This document shows, piece after piece, positions 1 through 9,829 of a stretch of DNA of 64,000 nucleotides (position 1 is its first letter; the number at the start of each line of letters is the position of its first letter). Source of the DNA: CBDEGU01 sp965238045 (lineage in GTDB: Bacteria; Acidobacteriota; Terriglobia; Bryobacterales; UBA6623); NCBI GenBank assembly GCA_965238045.1, contig CBDEGU010000012.1, positions 2,418,001-2,482,000 of the forward strand, read 5' to 3'. The position numbers and the translations under genes were made by a program. The notes under the pieces are model-generated. The model saw only the letters and a list, made by a program, of their open reading frames with translations. It searched no databases and was not told where the DNA came from.

Positions 1-133
1 AGCGGTAACGCTTCTTGAGCCGCTTGGCTTGGCGGTAGCTAACCTCCAGCAGCTCAGCGGCTTCGGTCAACTTCAGTTCCCCTCGTTTCACTCTGCTGAG
101 CACTTCCACCCGCTTGAGTTCCTTCCCGCTCAT
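1..133 (-). CDS. ISNCY family transposase, N-terminal fragment (cut by window edge)
   Basis: Reading the minus strand from the ATG at 133-131 gives MSGKELKRVEVLSRVKRGEL and then a helix-turn-helix stretch with the pattern LTEAAELLEVSYRQAKRLKKRY. This N-terminal DNA-binding segment is characteristic of ISNCY-group integrase-type transposases, where it precedes an RNase H-like DDE domain. Only about 44 residues are visible and the gene runs off the left edge. A second ATG four bases upstream is in another frame and gives no sensible protein. Confidence 0.6.
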   Translation of the reverse strand, partial: MSGKELKRVEVLSRVKRGELKLTEAAELLEVSYRQAKRLKKRYR

Positions 134-230
134 CCATGTCCTTCCCAATCTAGACTCCTCCTTCGGAGCCTCAGATTAGGGGACATTTCTATTGGGCGCT
201 TATGGGGACATTATCATTGGGCTACAACAC
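1..230 (-). mobile_element. Terminal part of an ISNCY-type insertion sequence (continues beyond the window start)
   Basis: The minus strand carries the 5' end of a transposase gene (start at 133). Outside it lie two related direct repeats, AGGGGACATTTCTATTGGGC (about 178-197) and TGGGGACATTATCATTGGGC (about 203-222), the usual look of the terminal region of this IS type. The other end is outside the window, so length and target duplication cannot be read. The boundary near 230 is approximate. The element lies downstream of modA, where modB would be expected. Confidence 0.6.
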
Positions 231-434
231 ACCCAAGCAAGACACACCCAAGCAAGAATCCCACCGGGACGATGAGAATGGACCGGAACGGGTCCAGAAC
301 CTGCTGCATGGAGCGCAGGCTAGCACAGCAGCGGCCCAACGGAGCGTCTCTCGCATGGACCATAACTCTCAACAACAAAACACGTTCGAGTTTTTGGACA
401 CTGCGGGATTCCTCGGGCCGAGCCGCCGCGACTC

Positions 435-1196
435 CTACGGCGGCGAGTAGCCGTATTCGGCTAGCAGCCGTTGGCCTTGGTCACCCAGGACGAATTGCGC
501 GAAACGTGTCGCCGGAAGCCTTCGTTTTGAGGCGGCGACCACCCCCAGCGCTTGGCGCACGGGGCTGTAGAGCCGCAGGTCGACATCTATTCCGCGGCCC
601 TCATTCCCGGTGAGGAGGCTGGCGGCGACCCAGGCCGCGTCGGCGTTGCCCGAGTCGGCCATCTGTTTGGCGATGACGACGTTCTGGGCGTAGACGATTT
701 TCGGTTGCATCCTGGTCCACATGCCGAGGGCTTCGATGGCCTCGCGCGCGGCGCGGCCATAGGGTGCGATTTCGGGCTTCGCCAGGGCGATGAACCGTAC
801 CTCGTCGGAGAGCAGGTCCTCTAGGCGCGCGCCGGCAGGCATGCGGTTCGGCCACCACAGCACCAGACGTCCGCGGGCATAGACGGCTTGGGATTGCTTC
901 AGGACAAAGCCTCGCTCGGCTAGCCGTTCGACATGCTCGACATCGGCGGCCGCGAAGACGTCAAACGGTGCACCGTTTTCGATTTGATGCGCCAGATAGG
1001 CTGTCGAGCCGTAGGTGCAGGTGACGCGAATCCCGTGGTCGTGCTCGAAGGCTTGGGCGAGGGCGGGAAACGCTTTCGAGAGGTTGGCCGCCGCGGCGAC
1101 GTTGATCTCGGTTGTTTCCGCGGCGCTCTCCGGGCCAACCGGGCCACAGGCCGCGCCGGTCAGCAGAGTGAGCAGGATGATTTCCAGCCGCGTCAT
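435..1196 (-). CDS. modA: Molybdate ABC transporter, periplasmic substrate-binding protein
   Basis: The product captures molybdate or a related oxyanion outside the cytoplasmic membrane for a ModBC importer. A lipoprotein signal (MTRLEIILLTLLTGAAC) ends at a lipobox cysteine. The mature part begins INVAAAANLSKAFPALAQAF, the standard ModA opening, and includes the GAPFDVFAAAD and APYGRAAREAIEALG segments of the family. Length is about 253 residues, as expected. I chose the ATG at 1196, directly before the signal peptide; an upstream start at 1220 would add residues encoded by a tandem repeat. No modB or modC follows: 434-231 holds no recognisable gene and then an insertion sequence begins, so the importer genes may have been displaced. 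Confidence 0.85.
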   Translation of the reverse strand: MTRLEIILLTLLTGAACGPVGPESAAETTEINVAAAANLSKAFPALAQAFEHDHGIRVTCTYGSTAYLAHQIENGAPFDVFAAADVEHVERLAERGFVLKQSQAVYARGRLVLWWPNRMPAGARLEDLLSDEVRFIALAKPEIAPYGRAAREAIEALGMWTRMQPKIVYAQNVVIAKQMADSGNADAAWVAASLLTGNEGRGIDVDLRLYSPVRQALGVVAASKRRLPATRFAQFVLGDQGQRLLAEYGYSPP

Positions 1197-1204
1197 TTCC
1201 GCAT

Positions 1205-1247
1205 TGTATCGGCCCTGCATTGTATCGGCCCTGCACTGTATCAGCCC
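1205..1247. repeat. 16-bp tandem repeat (2.7 copies) just upstream of modA
   Basis: The unit TGTATCGGCCCTGCAT is present at 1205-1220, again at 1221-1236 with one change at its last base, and partly at 1237-1247. It begins 9 bp upstream of the modA start, so it sits in the 5' leader or ribosome-binding region of the modA transcript. It could be a simple replication-slippage array or a set of operator half-sites. Confidence 0.7.
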
Positions 1248-1386
1248 GGTTCGCGAGTAAGCCCGTGAGACTCGTCTCGCGACGGGAGTCTGTTATGTTG
1301 AACAGCATCGGCACCGGATCAGGGCTGACGCGAGTGGATCGCGCAGCGACTGTCTCTCCCAGGATCTCCCCCGACAGAAAAATAGT

Positions 1387-2934
<1,548 letters not shown>

Positions 2935-3028
2935 GCCCGGGACTCGCGAGAGAGCGGGTCCGGGGGCACGGGGGCGGTCAGTTCCTTTTCGCCGAGATGA
3001 CCGGCGCGGGCGCGGTATGCGGCACGCC

Positions 3029-3058
3029 CGGCCGGACTTCCGCCACGGACTGCTAACG
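3029..3058. repeat. Interspersed motif A, copy 1 (overlaps a stop codon)
   Basis: The core GGACTTCCGCCACGGACTGC is followed by TAACGC. Close relatives of this motif are found at 9344-9370, 23594-23621, 34061-34085 and 36030-36056, always at gene ends or between genes. Here the TTA... on the plus strand is the stop-codon region of the UPF0182 gene read on the minus strand. Confidence 0.5.
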
Positions 3059-5791
3059 CTGAAGATCGTTCTCCACTTCGGTGAGATCCTCGGCGAGTTT
3101 TTCGGCTTGACGCCGGAGCGCGCGCAGTTTTCCGGCTAGGGCCCTCATGCGCCGTTCGGCGTCGCCGGTCTGGGCGCTCGGCTCATCCGAGGCGGTCTGG
3201 GCCCCAGCGGCTTGCGCGGGCTGCGGCGAACGGATGGCGCCCGCTCCGGCGCTGAGTTCCCCGAGCGCCTGTTCTAAGGTGTCCTCGTAGATCAGGCGGT
3301 TGCCCATGGCGAGGACCACTTTGCGCAACTGCGGCATGCGGGAGGATTCCGACTGGATGTAGATCGACTCGACATAGAGGAAATTGTCGTCCACCGGCAG
3401 GGCGATCATCTCTCCGCGCAACACGCGCGAGCCCTGCTGACCCCAGAGGGTCAGATCCTTGGCGATGTCCTGGTCCTGATCGATGAGGGCTTCGATCTGA
3501 GCGGGGCCGTAGACTAGCTGCTGTTTGGAAAGCTGGAAGAAAATCAGCTCCCCGAGTTTGTCGCCGTCGCAACGAGCGGCCATCCAGCCGATCAGGTTGC
3601 GCCGGCCGCGCGGCGTGAAGGGCAGCATCAGCAGGAACTCGGGTTCGTCTTCGCCCGGAAGCGTCGCGACGATATAGGTCGGCTGCATGGACGTGAGCGT
3701 GCTGGTGTCGCCGGCGAGGCTCTGGGCCACGTCCCAAACGTCTTCCTTGCTGTAGAAAACTTCCGGATCGCTCATGTGAAACGTGCGATAAATCTCCGCC
3801 TGCACTGAGAACAGCTGCTCGGGGTAACGCACGTGCCGGCGCAGCGAGGCGGGCATTTCCGCCTGATCTTGAAATAATTGCGGGAACAGGTTCCGGTACA
3901 CCTGGATGATCGGATCCGAAGCCTCGAACTGATAGATCCGGATCGTGCCATCATACGCGTTGACGGTAGCTTTGACGGCGTTGCGGATGTAGTTGACACG
4001 CTCTTGAAAGGCAGAGACGCTCACGCTGGTCGAATAGGGATGGGCGTCCGATGTCGTGTACCCATCGACCATCCAGACCAGCCGGCCGTCGTCGTCGATC
4101 ACGAGATAGGGGTCGGGGTCCCAATGGATGAAGGGCGCGAGATGATCGAGCCGGTCACGGATATCGCGGCGGATCATCATGCGGCTCGTGCTGGTCATCC
4201 GACCCGTAAGCACGATGTTGTACTCGCCGGTTGAGATGGCGGCGGCCAAACGAATCAGCATCGACTGGATCGGGAAACCGCCTTGGCCCGCGTAGTTCGA
4301 GTAGACATTGCCTTCGCTGCCTTCACCGCCCGACGGGTAGTCAAACTCTTTTCTGTCGGTGGAAACAAAGACCGGATCATGGGTGAACTCGCCATAGTAG
4401 ATCTCGGGCCGGGTGAGCGTAATATCAGGTGTCTTGATGTTTGGCGGGGCATCTTGGATCAGCAGAACGGGCAGGCCGTCGTCCTCGGTGCGATTGACCT
4501 CCGACATGACGACGCCGTAGCCGTGCGTGTAGATCAAGTTTCGGCTGACCCAGCTATCGCGGGCCGCGGCGGGCAGACGGCCGACATCGATTTCGCGGGG
4601 CGAGAGCAAGACTTGCTTGATCTTGCCGTTCATGACGTAGCGGTCGATGTCGACATCGGGGAAATTGTAGTAGGGCCGCAGGGCCTGGATCTGGGTGATC
4701 GTGTCGTTGAAAGCTCGCCGGTCCCACAGGCGAATGTTATCGATCAGCGTCCCGTGGGCTGCCACATCGATACGATTCACCGGCGAGGCGCCGAACGGCT
4801 GCTCCGTCATGCGGCCGGTCAGACCATAGGCCTGGGTGGTGGTTTTGATGTGCCTCTCGATGAAGGGCTTCTCGAGGACGAGTTCATTTGGGCGGACATA
4901 GAGGCGCTGGACAAGCAGCGGCACCCCGGCGTTCGCGGCCAGAGCGCCCGCCAGCACGCCGACGGCCAACTTCAGCCTGGACTGGAGGATTAAGGGAATC
5001 GTGATCAGGGCGCCAACGATGACAACCCAGCGCAACGGCAAGGTTACGTTTTCGTCCACGTAGTCCATCCCGGTCATGAAGTCGTGATTGTTCAGCAACA
5101 GCGCGTAGCGGCCCAGGTAGAACCAAGCCGCCACGCCGAGCAGTACGACCGATGCGAGAACGCGGGCGAAGTTGGTCTGGGTGGCGCCCTCGAGCAACAG
5201 CGGGTTCGGCCCTGGATCAAACTCCTCGACCGAACCGCCGCCGGCACGAAACTGTTTCAACTTTTCAAACAGTTGCCAGCCGCGCCCGGTCGCCCAGAAG
5301 GCGACGACGGAGAAGATGGCCACGAAGAAGAGAAACCTCATGAGTTGGAGGTAGAAGGGCAGCTTGAACAGATAGAAGGAGAGGTCCTTGTCAAAGACGG
5401 GGTCGGTCCATGAGCCGCCGGCTGGGGACAGGCCCAGCGAACCGGCGTAGGCCATGACCTTTTGGTGGTCCACCGCCGATCCGATAAACATCACGGCGAC
5501 GACGAGCAGAGCCAGCGCGACGATCCGGGTGTAGAGTTTGGCGTTGGCTTCGGGCACGGCGGCGAACGCCGCGCCGCGCGCATGGGCCCAGAGCAGCACC
5601 AGCCAAGCAAGCACCGACGCGATGGCGGTGGGCAGTACCTCATAGAGCAGCATGGTGTACCAGGTGGAGAGCTGCTGCATCTCTTGCCACCACTGGTACT
5701 CGATCACTAGATTGGCAATGGTGCGGGACCCGGCGATCAGAATGACCGCGATAGCAACGAGGATGAGATTGCGTATTTGAGAAGGATTCAT
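3053..5791 (-). CDS. UPF0182 family (COG1615) large membrane protein
   Basis: A 912-residue protein with several N-terminal hydrophobic helices (about residues 7-25, 45-68, 90-108, 150-170, 205-228, 250-270, 275-300), then a long extracytoplasmic region, and a charged coiled-coil-like C-terminus (ERRMRALAGKLRALRRQAEKL). Family landmarks include IERHIKTTTQAYGL, RLWDRRAFNDTITQIQALRPYY and NLIYTHGYGVVMSEV. The biochemical function of UPF0182 is not known. Length matches the family. The start MNPSQIRNLIL is the natural one. It is convergent with purH, and its stop codon lies inside interspersed motif A. Confidence 0.93.
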   Translation of the reverse strand: MNPSQIRNLILVAIAVILIAGSRTIANLVIEYQWWQEMQQLSTWYTMLLYEVLPTAIASVLAWLVLLWAHARGAAFAAVPEANAKLYTRIVALALLVVAVMFIGSAVDHQKVMAYAGSLGLSPAGGSWTDPVFDKDLSFYLFKLPFYLQLMRFLFFVAIFSVVAFWATGRGWQLFEKLKQFRAGGGSVEEFDPGPNPLLLEGATQTNFARVLASVVLLGVAAWFYLGRYALLLNNHDFMTGMDYVDENVTLPLRWVVIVGALITIPLILQSRLKLAVGVLAGALAANAGVPLLVQRLYVRPNELVLEKPFIERHIKTTTQAYGLTGRMTEQPFGASPVNRIDVAAHGTLIDNIRLWDRRAFNDTITQIQALRPYYNFPDVDIDRYVMNGKIKQVLLSPREIDVGRLPAAARDSWVSRNLIYTHGYGVVMSEVNRTEDDGLPVLLIQDAPPNIKTPDITLTRPEIYYGEFTHDPVFVSTDRKEFDYPSGGEGSEGNVYSNYAGQGGFPIQSMLIRLAAAISTGEYNIVLTGRMTSTSRMMIRRDIRDRLDHLAPFIHWDPDPYLVIDDDGRLVWMVDGYTTSDAHPYSTSVSVSAFQERVNYIRNAVKATVNAYDGTIRIYQFEASDPIIQVYRNLFPQLFQDQAEMPASLRRHVRYPEQLFSVQAEIYRTFHMSDPEVFYSKEDVWDVAQSLAGDTSTLTSMQPTYIVATLPGEDEPEFLLMLPFTPRGRRNLIGWMAARCDGDKLGELIFFQLSKQQLVYGPAQIEALIDQDQDIAKDLTLWGQQGSRVLRGEMIALPVDDNFLYVESIYIQSESSRMPQLRKVVLAMGNRLIYEDTLEQALGELSAGAGAIRSPQPAQAAGAQTASDEPSAQTGDAERRMRALAGKLRALRRQAEKLAEDLTEVENDLQR

Positions 5792-5900
5792 GTGTGTGCC
5801 GATGAGCCTGTGGCAGACCGTCGCTCTAGTTTAGCGCCTTGGGATACAGAAAATATCCTGAAGATGAAGCTGCCCGCACAGCCGATCATCGCGCGTGGTC

Positions 5901-7217
5901 TCACGCGCCCTCCAGAGTACGCACCTCAGTTTGCCAGACTGTCTTGCCGCCGACGATGGCCGCTACCGGGCCGCCCCGGAAAGCGTGCTTGTGAAAGGGT
6001 GAGTTCTTGCTCTTGGAGTGCGTCTCGTTGACGTCGAAGGTCCATTCGCGGTCCAAGTCGAAGATCGTCACATCGCCGGGAGCACCGATGGCCAGGGTTC
6101 CGCGGTCGAGTCCGAGAACCCGCGCCGGACCAGTGGTGAAGAGTTCGACCATCCGCGGGAGGGGGATCTTCCCGGTGTGCACCAGTTTTTCCAGCGCCAA
6201 CCCGACGGCGGTCTCCAGTCCGGTCACGCCAAAGGGACAACGTTCGAACTCCTGCATCTTCATATTGCCGGTGTGCGGTGCGTGATCGGTCGCGATGGCG
6301 TCGATGACTCCGCTGACGATGCCTTCGATCGCGGCCTCGGCGTCGTGGTGGCCGCGCAAAGGCGGTTTCATCTTGTAATTACTGTTATAGCCGTCAATAT
6401 CGGCATCGGTCAGCGCGAAATGATGGGGGGTGACTTCGCAGGTCACGGGGATGCCGAGCCGGCGGGCGTGGCGGACCATCTCGATGGAGCTGCGCGTTGA
6501 GATATGAGCGATGTGAGTCCGCGCTCCGGTCGTTTCGGCGAGGATGATGTCGCGGGCGACCATGACATCTTCCGAGCAGCCGGGGATGCCGCGAAGTCCC
6601 AGCCGAACCGAGAGAGCGCCTTCGTGGATGTCGCCGCCCATGCTCAAGTCGAGGTCTTCGCAATGGTCGATGACCGTGAGCCCGAACGATGCCGCGTACT
6701 CCATGGCGCGCCGCATGACCCGGGAGTTCATCACCGGGCGTCCGTCGTCGGAGATGGCCACGATACCGGCGGACTTCATGGCTCCGATTTCCGCCAGGCG
6801 CTCGCCCTTGCTTTCCTGGGTGATCGCGCCGATCGGGAAGACATTGACCGGGGCATAGCGCCGGGCTCGCTCGACAATGAAGCTGGTGACTGTCGGGCTG
6901 TCGTTCACCGGGATCGTATTCGGCATACAACAGATGGAGGTGAAACCTCCGGCGGCGGCGGCGCGTGCGCCGGTTTCGATCGTTTCGGCATGCTCGATGC
7001 CGGGCTCGCGCAGATGCACGTGAATGTCGAGGAATCCGGGCGACACCACGCAACCGGTGGCATCGAAGACCTCGGCGGCGTCGAAGACCTCGGCGGTGGC
7101 CTCGATTTCTGGTTCCACCGCGGCGATGCGGCCGTCTTCGATCAGCACATCCCGCGGGCCGTCGAGGCCCGAGGCCGGATCGACGACTCGTCCATTCTTG
7201 ATCAATAGCCGGCTCAT
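5901..7217 (-). CDS. pyrC: Dihydroorotase
   Basis: It closes carbamoyl-aspartate to dihydroorotate in de novo pyrimidine synthesis. The metal-binding DIHVHLREPG motif is at about residues 64-73, carbamoylation/metal-region motifs follow, and the C-terminal ATDHAPH motif carries the catalytic aspartate. At 438 residues it fits the class I (PyrC/AllB-like) enzymes. It lies 25 bp downstream of pyrB on the same strand, so the two are almost certainly cotranscribed. Confidence 0.96.
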   Translation of the reverse strand: MSRLLIKNGRVVDPASGLDGPRDVLIEDGRIAAVEPEIEATAEVFDAAEVFDATGCVVSPGFLDIHVHLREPGIEHAETIETGARAAAAGGFTSICCMPNTIPVNDSPTVTSFIVERARRYAPVNVFPIGAITQESKGERLAEIGAMKSAGIVAISDDGRPVMNSRVMRRAMEYAASFGLTVIDHCEDLDLSMGGDIHEGALSVRLGLRGIPGCSEDVMVARDIILAETTGARTHIAHISTRSSIEMVRHARRLGIPVTCEVTPHHFALTDADIDGYNSNYKMKPPLRGHHDAEAAIEGIVSGVIDAIATDHAPHTGNMKMQEFERCPFGVTGLETAVGLALEKLVHTGKIPLPRMVELFTTGPARVLGLDRGTLAIGAPGDVTIFDLDREWTFDVNETHSKSKNSPFHKHAFRGGPVAAIVGGKTVWQTEVRTLEGA

Positions 7218-7242
7218 ATTCTTATGCTGATTGGCGGGCGGT

Positions 7243-8241
7243 TCATGAAGATTTCCCGCACACTCTCTCCAGCACCGCCATGCGAGCAGCCACGCCGTTT
7301 TCGACCTGGTTCAGAATCACCGAGCGCGGAAAATCGGCAACTTCCGAAGAGATTTCGCGCCCGCGATTGATCGGGCCTGGATGCATCACGATGGCGTCGG
7401 ACTGGGCCAGACGCAGGTGTTCGAGCCTAAGTCCGTAGAACTGAAAATACTCGTTCTTCGGGAAGTTCAGGACGTCCTGGCGTTCCAGTTGCACGCGCAG
7501 CATCATGATGACATCGGCGCCGGTAACGGCCTCTTCAATGCTGTGAGTCAGGGAAATACGCGGCGCGAGCCCGGCCAGCGGGCGCGGCAACATCGTGGCG
7601 GGTCCGCAGAGAACCAACTCGGCCCCGAACTTGGCCAGCAGATGGATATTGGAGCGGGCCACGCGGCTGTGGCCGATGTCGCCGATGATCGCGGCGCGAA
7701 GACCTTCGAGGGAGGAACGATGTTCGAGGATCGTCATTGCGTCGAGCAGTGCCTGGGTGGGATGTTCGTGCTGTCCGTCACCGGCGTTGATGATCGGCGT
7801 CGACAAAAAGCGCGACAGGAACTGTGGAGCGCCCGAGGCCGAATGCCGCATGACGATGACGTCGGGGCGCATGGCCGACAGCGTGTTGAGGGTGTCGACG
7901 AGCGACTCGCCCTTCGACAGACTCGAACCTTCGCCGGAGATGGAAATCGTGTCGGCGCCGAGTCTCTTGGCGGCGATCTCGAAACTAGCGCGTGTTCTGG
8001 TCGAGGGTTCGAAAAACAGATTGACGATCGTCTTGCCGCGCAAGGTGTCGAGTTTCTGAATGGACTGCTCTTGCCGGCTCTTGTGGTGGAGGCCGCGATC
8101 GAGCAGCCATTGGATTTCGTCCCGGCTCAAGCCCTCGATCCCCAGCAAGCCGCTCCCGGCCAGGTTAGGGGAGACGGCTTCGGCGGCATGCCCGGCGGCG
8201 CTTCGCGGCGCGGCCTGTTCTTCGCCCGGGGATAGGGTCAT
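7243..8241 (-). CDS. pyrB: Aspartate carbamoyltransferase catalytic subunit
   Basis: It transfers the carbamoyl group from carbamoyl phosphate to aspartate, the committed step of pyrimidine synthesis. The carbamoyl-phosphate site FFEPSTRTRASFE and the second motif region (DGQHEHPTQALLD) are intact, and a C-terminal MHPGPINRG motif is present. Of 332 residues, the first 30 or so (before LLGIEGLSRDEI) form an N-terminal extension lacking in many homologues, so the true start could be internal. It is first in a pyrB-pyrC operon. No pyrI or pyrR was seen beside it. Confidence 0.95.
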   Translation of the reverse strand: MTLSPGEEQAAPRSAAGHAAEAVSPNLAGSGLLGIEGLSRDEIQWLLDRGLHHKSRQEQSIQKLDTLRGKTIVNLFFEPSTRTRASFEIAAKRLGADTISISGEGSSLSKGESLVDTLNTLSAMRPDVIVMRHSASGAPQFLSRFLSTPIINAGDGQHEHPTQALLDAMTILEHRSSLEGLRAAIIGDIGHSRVARSNIHLLAKFGAELVLCGPATMLPRPLAGLAPRISLTHSIEEAVTGADVIMMLRVQLERQDVLNFPKNEYFQFYGLRLEHLRLAQSDAIVMHPGPINRGREISSEVADFPRSVILNQVENGVAARMAVLERVCGKSS

Positions 8242-8572
8242 GACGCGGGCCCTTTTTCCGCCAGCGGGAAGGAGGCGCTAGCGCCCCGGCGGTGCATGCC
8301 GACCATCACGAGTTCACTGGTCCGTTGTGTATTTTCAACAAGTTCAACACGTTTGTCCGTCCACCGAACGAGTGTACGAGCAAACTCCAAGCCGCTCATA
8401 AGGCGGGATTTGGTGTGAGTGGCAATCATAGGGAGAGCGAAAAGAACCTTACGATAACATACTCGGCTGGGGTGAAAATCGCGGCCGAAAACAGGCCGAG
8501 GCACCCCCGCGGGGGCTGGGGACATCGGGTTCATGATAAGGTGCGTTTGAATATCTAACGGGAGCGGAACGA
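8242..8572. other. Divergent intergenic region between pyrB and an SDR gene
   Basis: About 330 bases. On the minus strand an open frame of 98 codons (8534-8238) overlaps the pyrB start by 4 bases, but codon use is unlike the neighbours and the product is unrecognised. A shorter 53-residue version starting MSGLEFARTLVRW is somewhat more gene-like. Near 8328-8352 there is a short dyad (GTGT...ACAC in minus-strand reading) within an A/T-richer patch that could be part of the pyrB promoter. The SDR gene has a GGGAGCGG ribosome-binding site at 8560-8567. Confidence 0.3.
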
Positions 8573-9328
8573 ATGAGACTCAAGGGACGTGTAGCCGTGG
8601 TGACCGGCGCCGGTACGGGAATGGGCAGAGCGATTGCGGAATGCTTCGCGGCGGAAGGGGCGAAGGTGGTCGTAAACTATCGCGCCTCGCGCGACGAAGC
8701 CGAGGAAGTGGCCGCCGGGATCGGACGCAATGGCGGCGAGGCCGTCGCGCATCAGGCCGATGTTTCGATCGACGCCGAGGCGCAAGCGATGATGGCGGCC
8801 GCGGCGGGCCGCTGGGGCCGGCTCGATATTCTCGTAAACAACGCCGGCTGGAGCAAGGTCACGCCCCATGCCCAGCTCGATCAGCTCACGGATGAAATCT
8901 GGGACCGCACGCTGAACGCCAATCTTCGCGGGGCGTTCTACGCGACACGGGCGGCCGTGCCTTATCTGAAGAAGCAACCCGGTGCTTCGGTGATCAACAA
9001 TACGTCCTCGTCGGCCTGGCATGCCGCGGGCAGTTCCATCGTCTACTCGGCGTCGAAAGCCGCCCTGGTCAACATGACCAAGTCGCTGGCGAGAGCGCTG
9101 GCCCCGGAAATCCGGGTCAACGCGATCGCGCCCGGCCTTGTGCATACGCGTTTCGCGGGCTGGCCCGAAGCGACGTTTGCCGAGGGGAAGAAATCGACTC
9201 CACTCGGACGCATCGCGACGGTGGAAGAGATCGCCCTGGTCTGCTTGTTTCTCGCCGCCGACGCCACCGCCATCACGGCCGAGACGATTGTCATCGACGG
9301 GGGGCGGACGCGGCTGGGCGCACGATAG
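8573..9328 (+). CDS. Short-chain dehydrogenase/reductase (FabG-like)
   Basis: An NAD(P)-dependent oxidoreductase of 251 residues with a classical Rossmann fold. The cofactor loop TGAGTGMG is at about residues 13-20, the NNAG motif near 90, and the catalytic Ser-Tyr-Lys set is seen as NNTSSS...YSASKAAL. NYRASRDEAEE after the second strand suggests NADP preference. The C-terminus ends in the usual VIDGG segment. The substrate cannot be told; fabG-like sugar or alcohol dehydrogenases look the same. It is monocistronic, and motif A lies downstream at 9344. Confidence 0.88.
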   Translation: MRLKGRVAVVTGAGTGMGRAIAECFAAEGAKVVVNYRASRDEAEEVAAGIGRNGGEAVAHQADVSIDAEAQAMMAAAAGRWGRLDILVNNAGWSKVTPHAQLDQLTDEIWDRTLNANLRGAFYATRAAVPYLKKQPGASVINNTSSSAWHAAGSSIVYSASKAALVNMTKSLARALAPEIRVNAIAPGLVHTRFAGWPEATFAEGKKSTPLGRIATVEEIALVCLFLAADATAITAETIVIDGGRTRLGAR

Positions 9329-9343
9329 AGGGCAAGTCGAACA

Positions 9344-9370
9344 GTCCGGCCTCTGCCACGGGCTGCTAAG
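9344..9370. repeat. Interspersed motif A, copy 2
   Basis: CAGTCCGGCCTCTGCCACGG is followed by GCTGCTAAG, a diverged copy of the motif at 3029, located just after the SDR stop codon. Confidence 0.4.
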
Positions 9371-9829
9371 CCCTGTGGATCTGGAAGGAACCGTGTTTCC
9401 GCCGGTTGCGCATGCGCCGCGACAGCCTATGTGCGCTCCCCGCGGCCAGAGCCACGGTCGAGCGACAGAAGACCGCCGGGGCCGCCGCCACGGGAATGGG
9501 GACGGTTTGAAAGACGGGTCGAGCGGGCGCCATCACCGTTGCGCGCCACGCGAACCTCATGCCGGCGCCGCCGGCGAGCGGAGACCGGCGCCAGCTCATC
9601 GGGCGCTGAAATCGTGTAAACTAAGCGCATTGAGGAACGGCCTCGCGGACTCCGGCCCGCGAAGCTCCCGGCCCACCTCCGATTCAGGCGGCGTCAAGTC
9701 GCGCCGCTGTGGTCATCGTGTTACGAGACGGCCCTGAAAGGCGCTTTCTTCACGTTCTTTTTGGGTGAACGCTCCGCCTCGTAGTTCACCCTGGATCCAC
9801 TCTAAATTCGACAACAGGAGTACGCTGTA
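9371..9829. other. Intergenic region upstream of the inositol-phosphate synthase gene
   Basis: About 460 GC-rich bases with no convincing gene. Open frames present in several phases are rich in Arg and Pro and look non-coding. The notable content is the inverted repeat at 9763-9791 and the AGGAG ribosome-binding site at 9816-9820, which selects the GTG start at 9830. Confidence 0.5.
9763..9791. promoter_or_regulatory. Candidate operator: perfect inverted repeat upstream of ino1
   Basis: GGGTGAAC (9763-9770) and GTTCACCC (9784-9791) form a perfect 8-bp dyad separated by 13 bases. The centre lies about 50 bp before the GTG start of the inositol-phosphate synthase. Spacing and symmetry suit a dimeric regulator, but a transcript hairpin is equally possible. 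Confidence 0.35.

Noticed and set aside
202..450. 82-codon frame starting in the ISNCY terminal repeat
   Set aside because: Starts inside the IS end, has no ribosome-binding site and reads over the end of modA.
8238..8534. 98-codon frame overlapping the pyrB start
   Set aside because: Codon use is not like its neighbours and no homology was recognised; kept only as a note in the intergenic entry.
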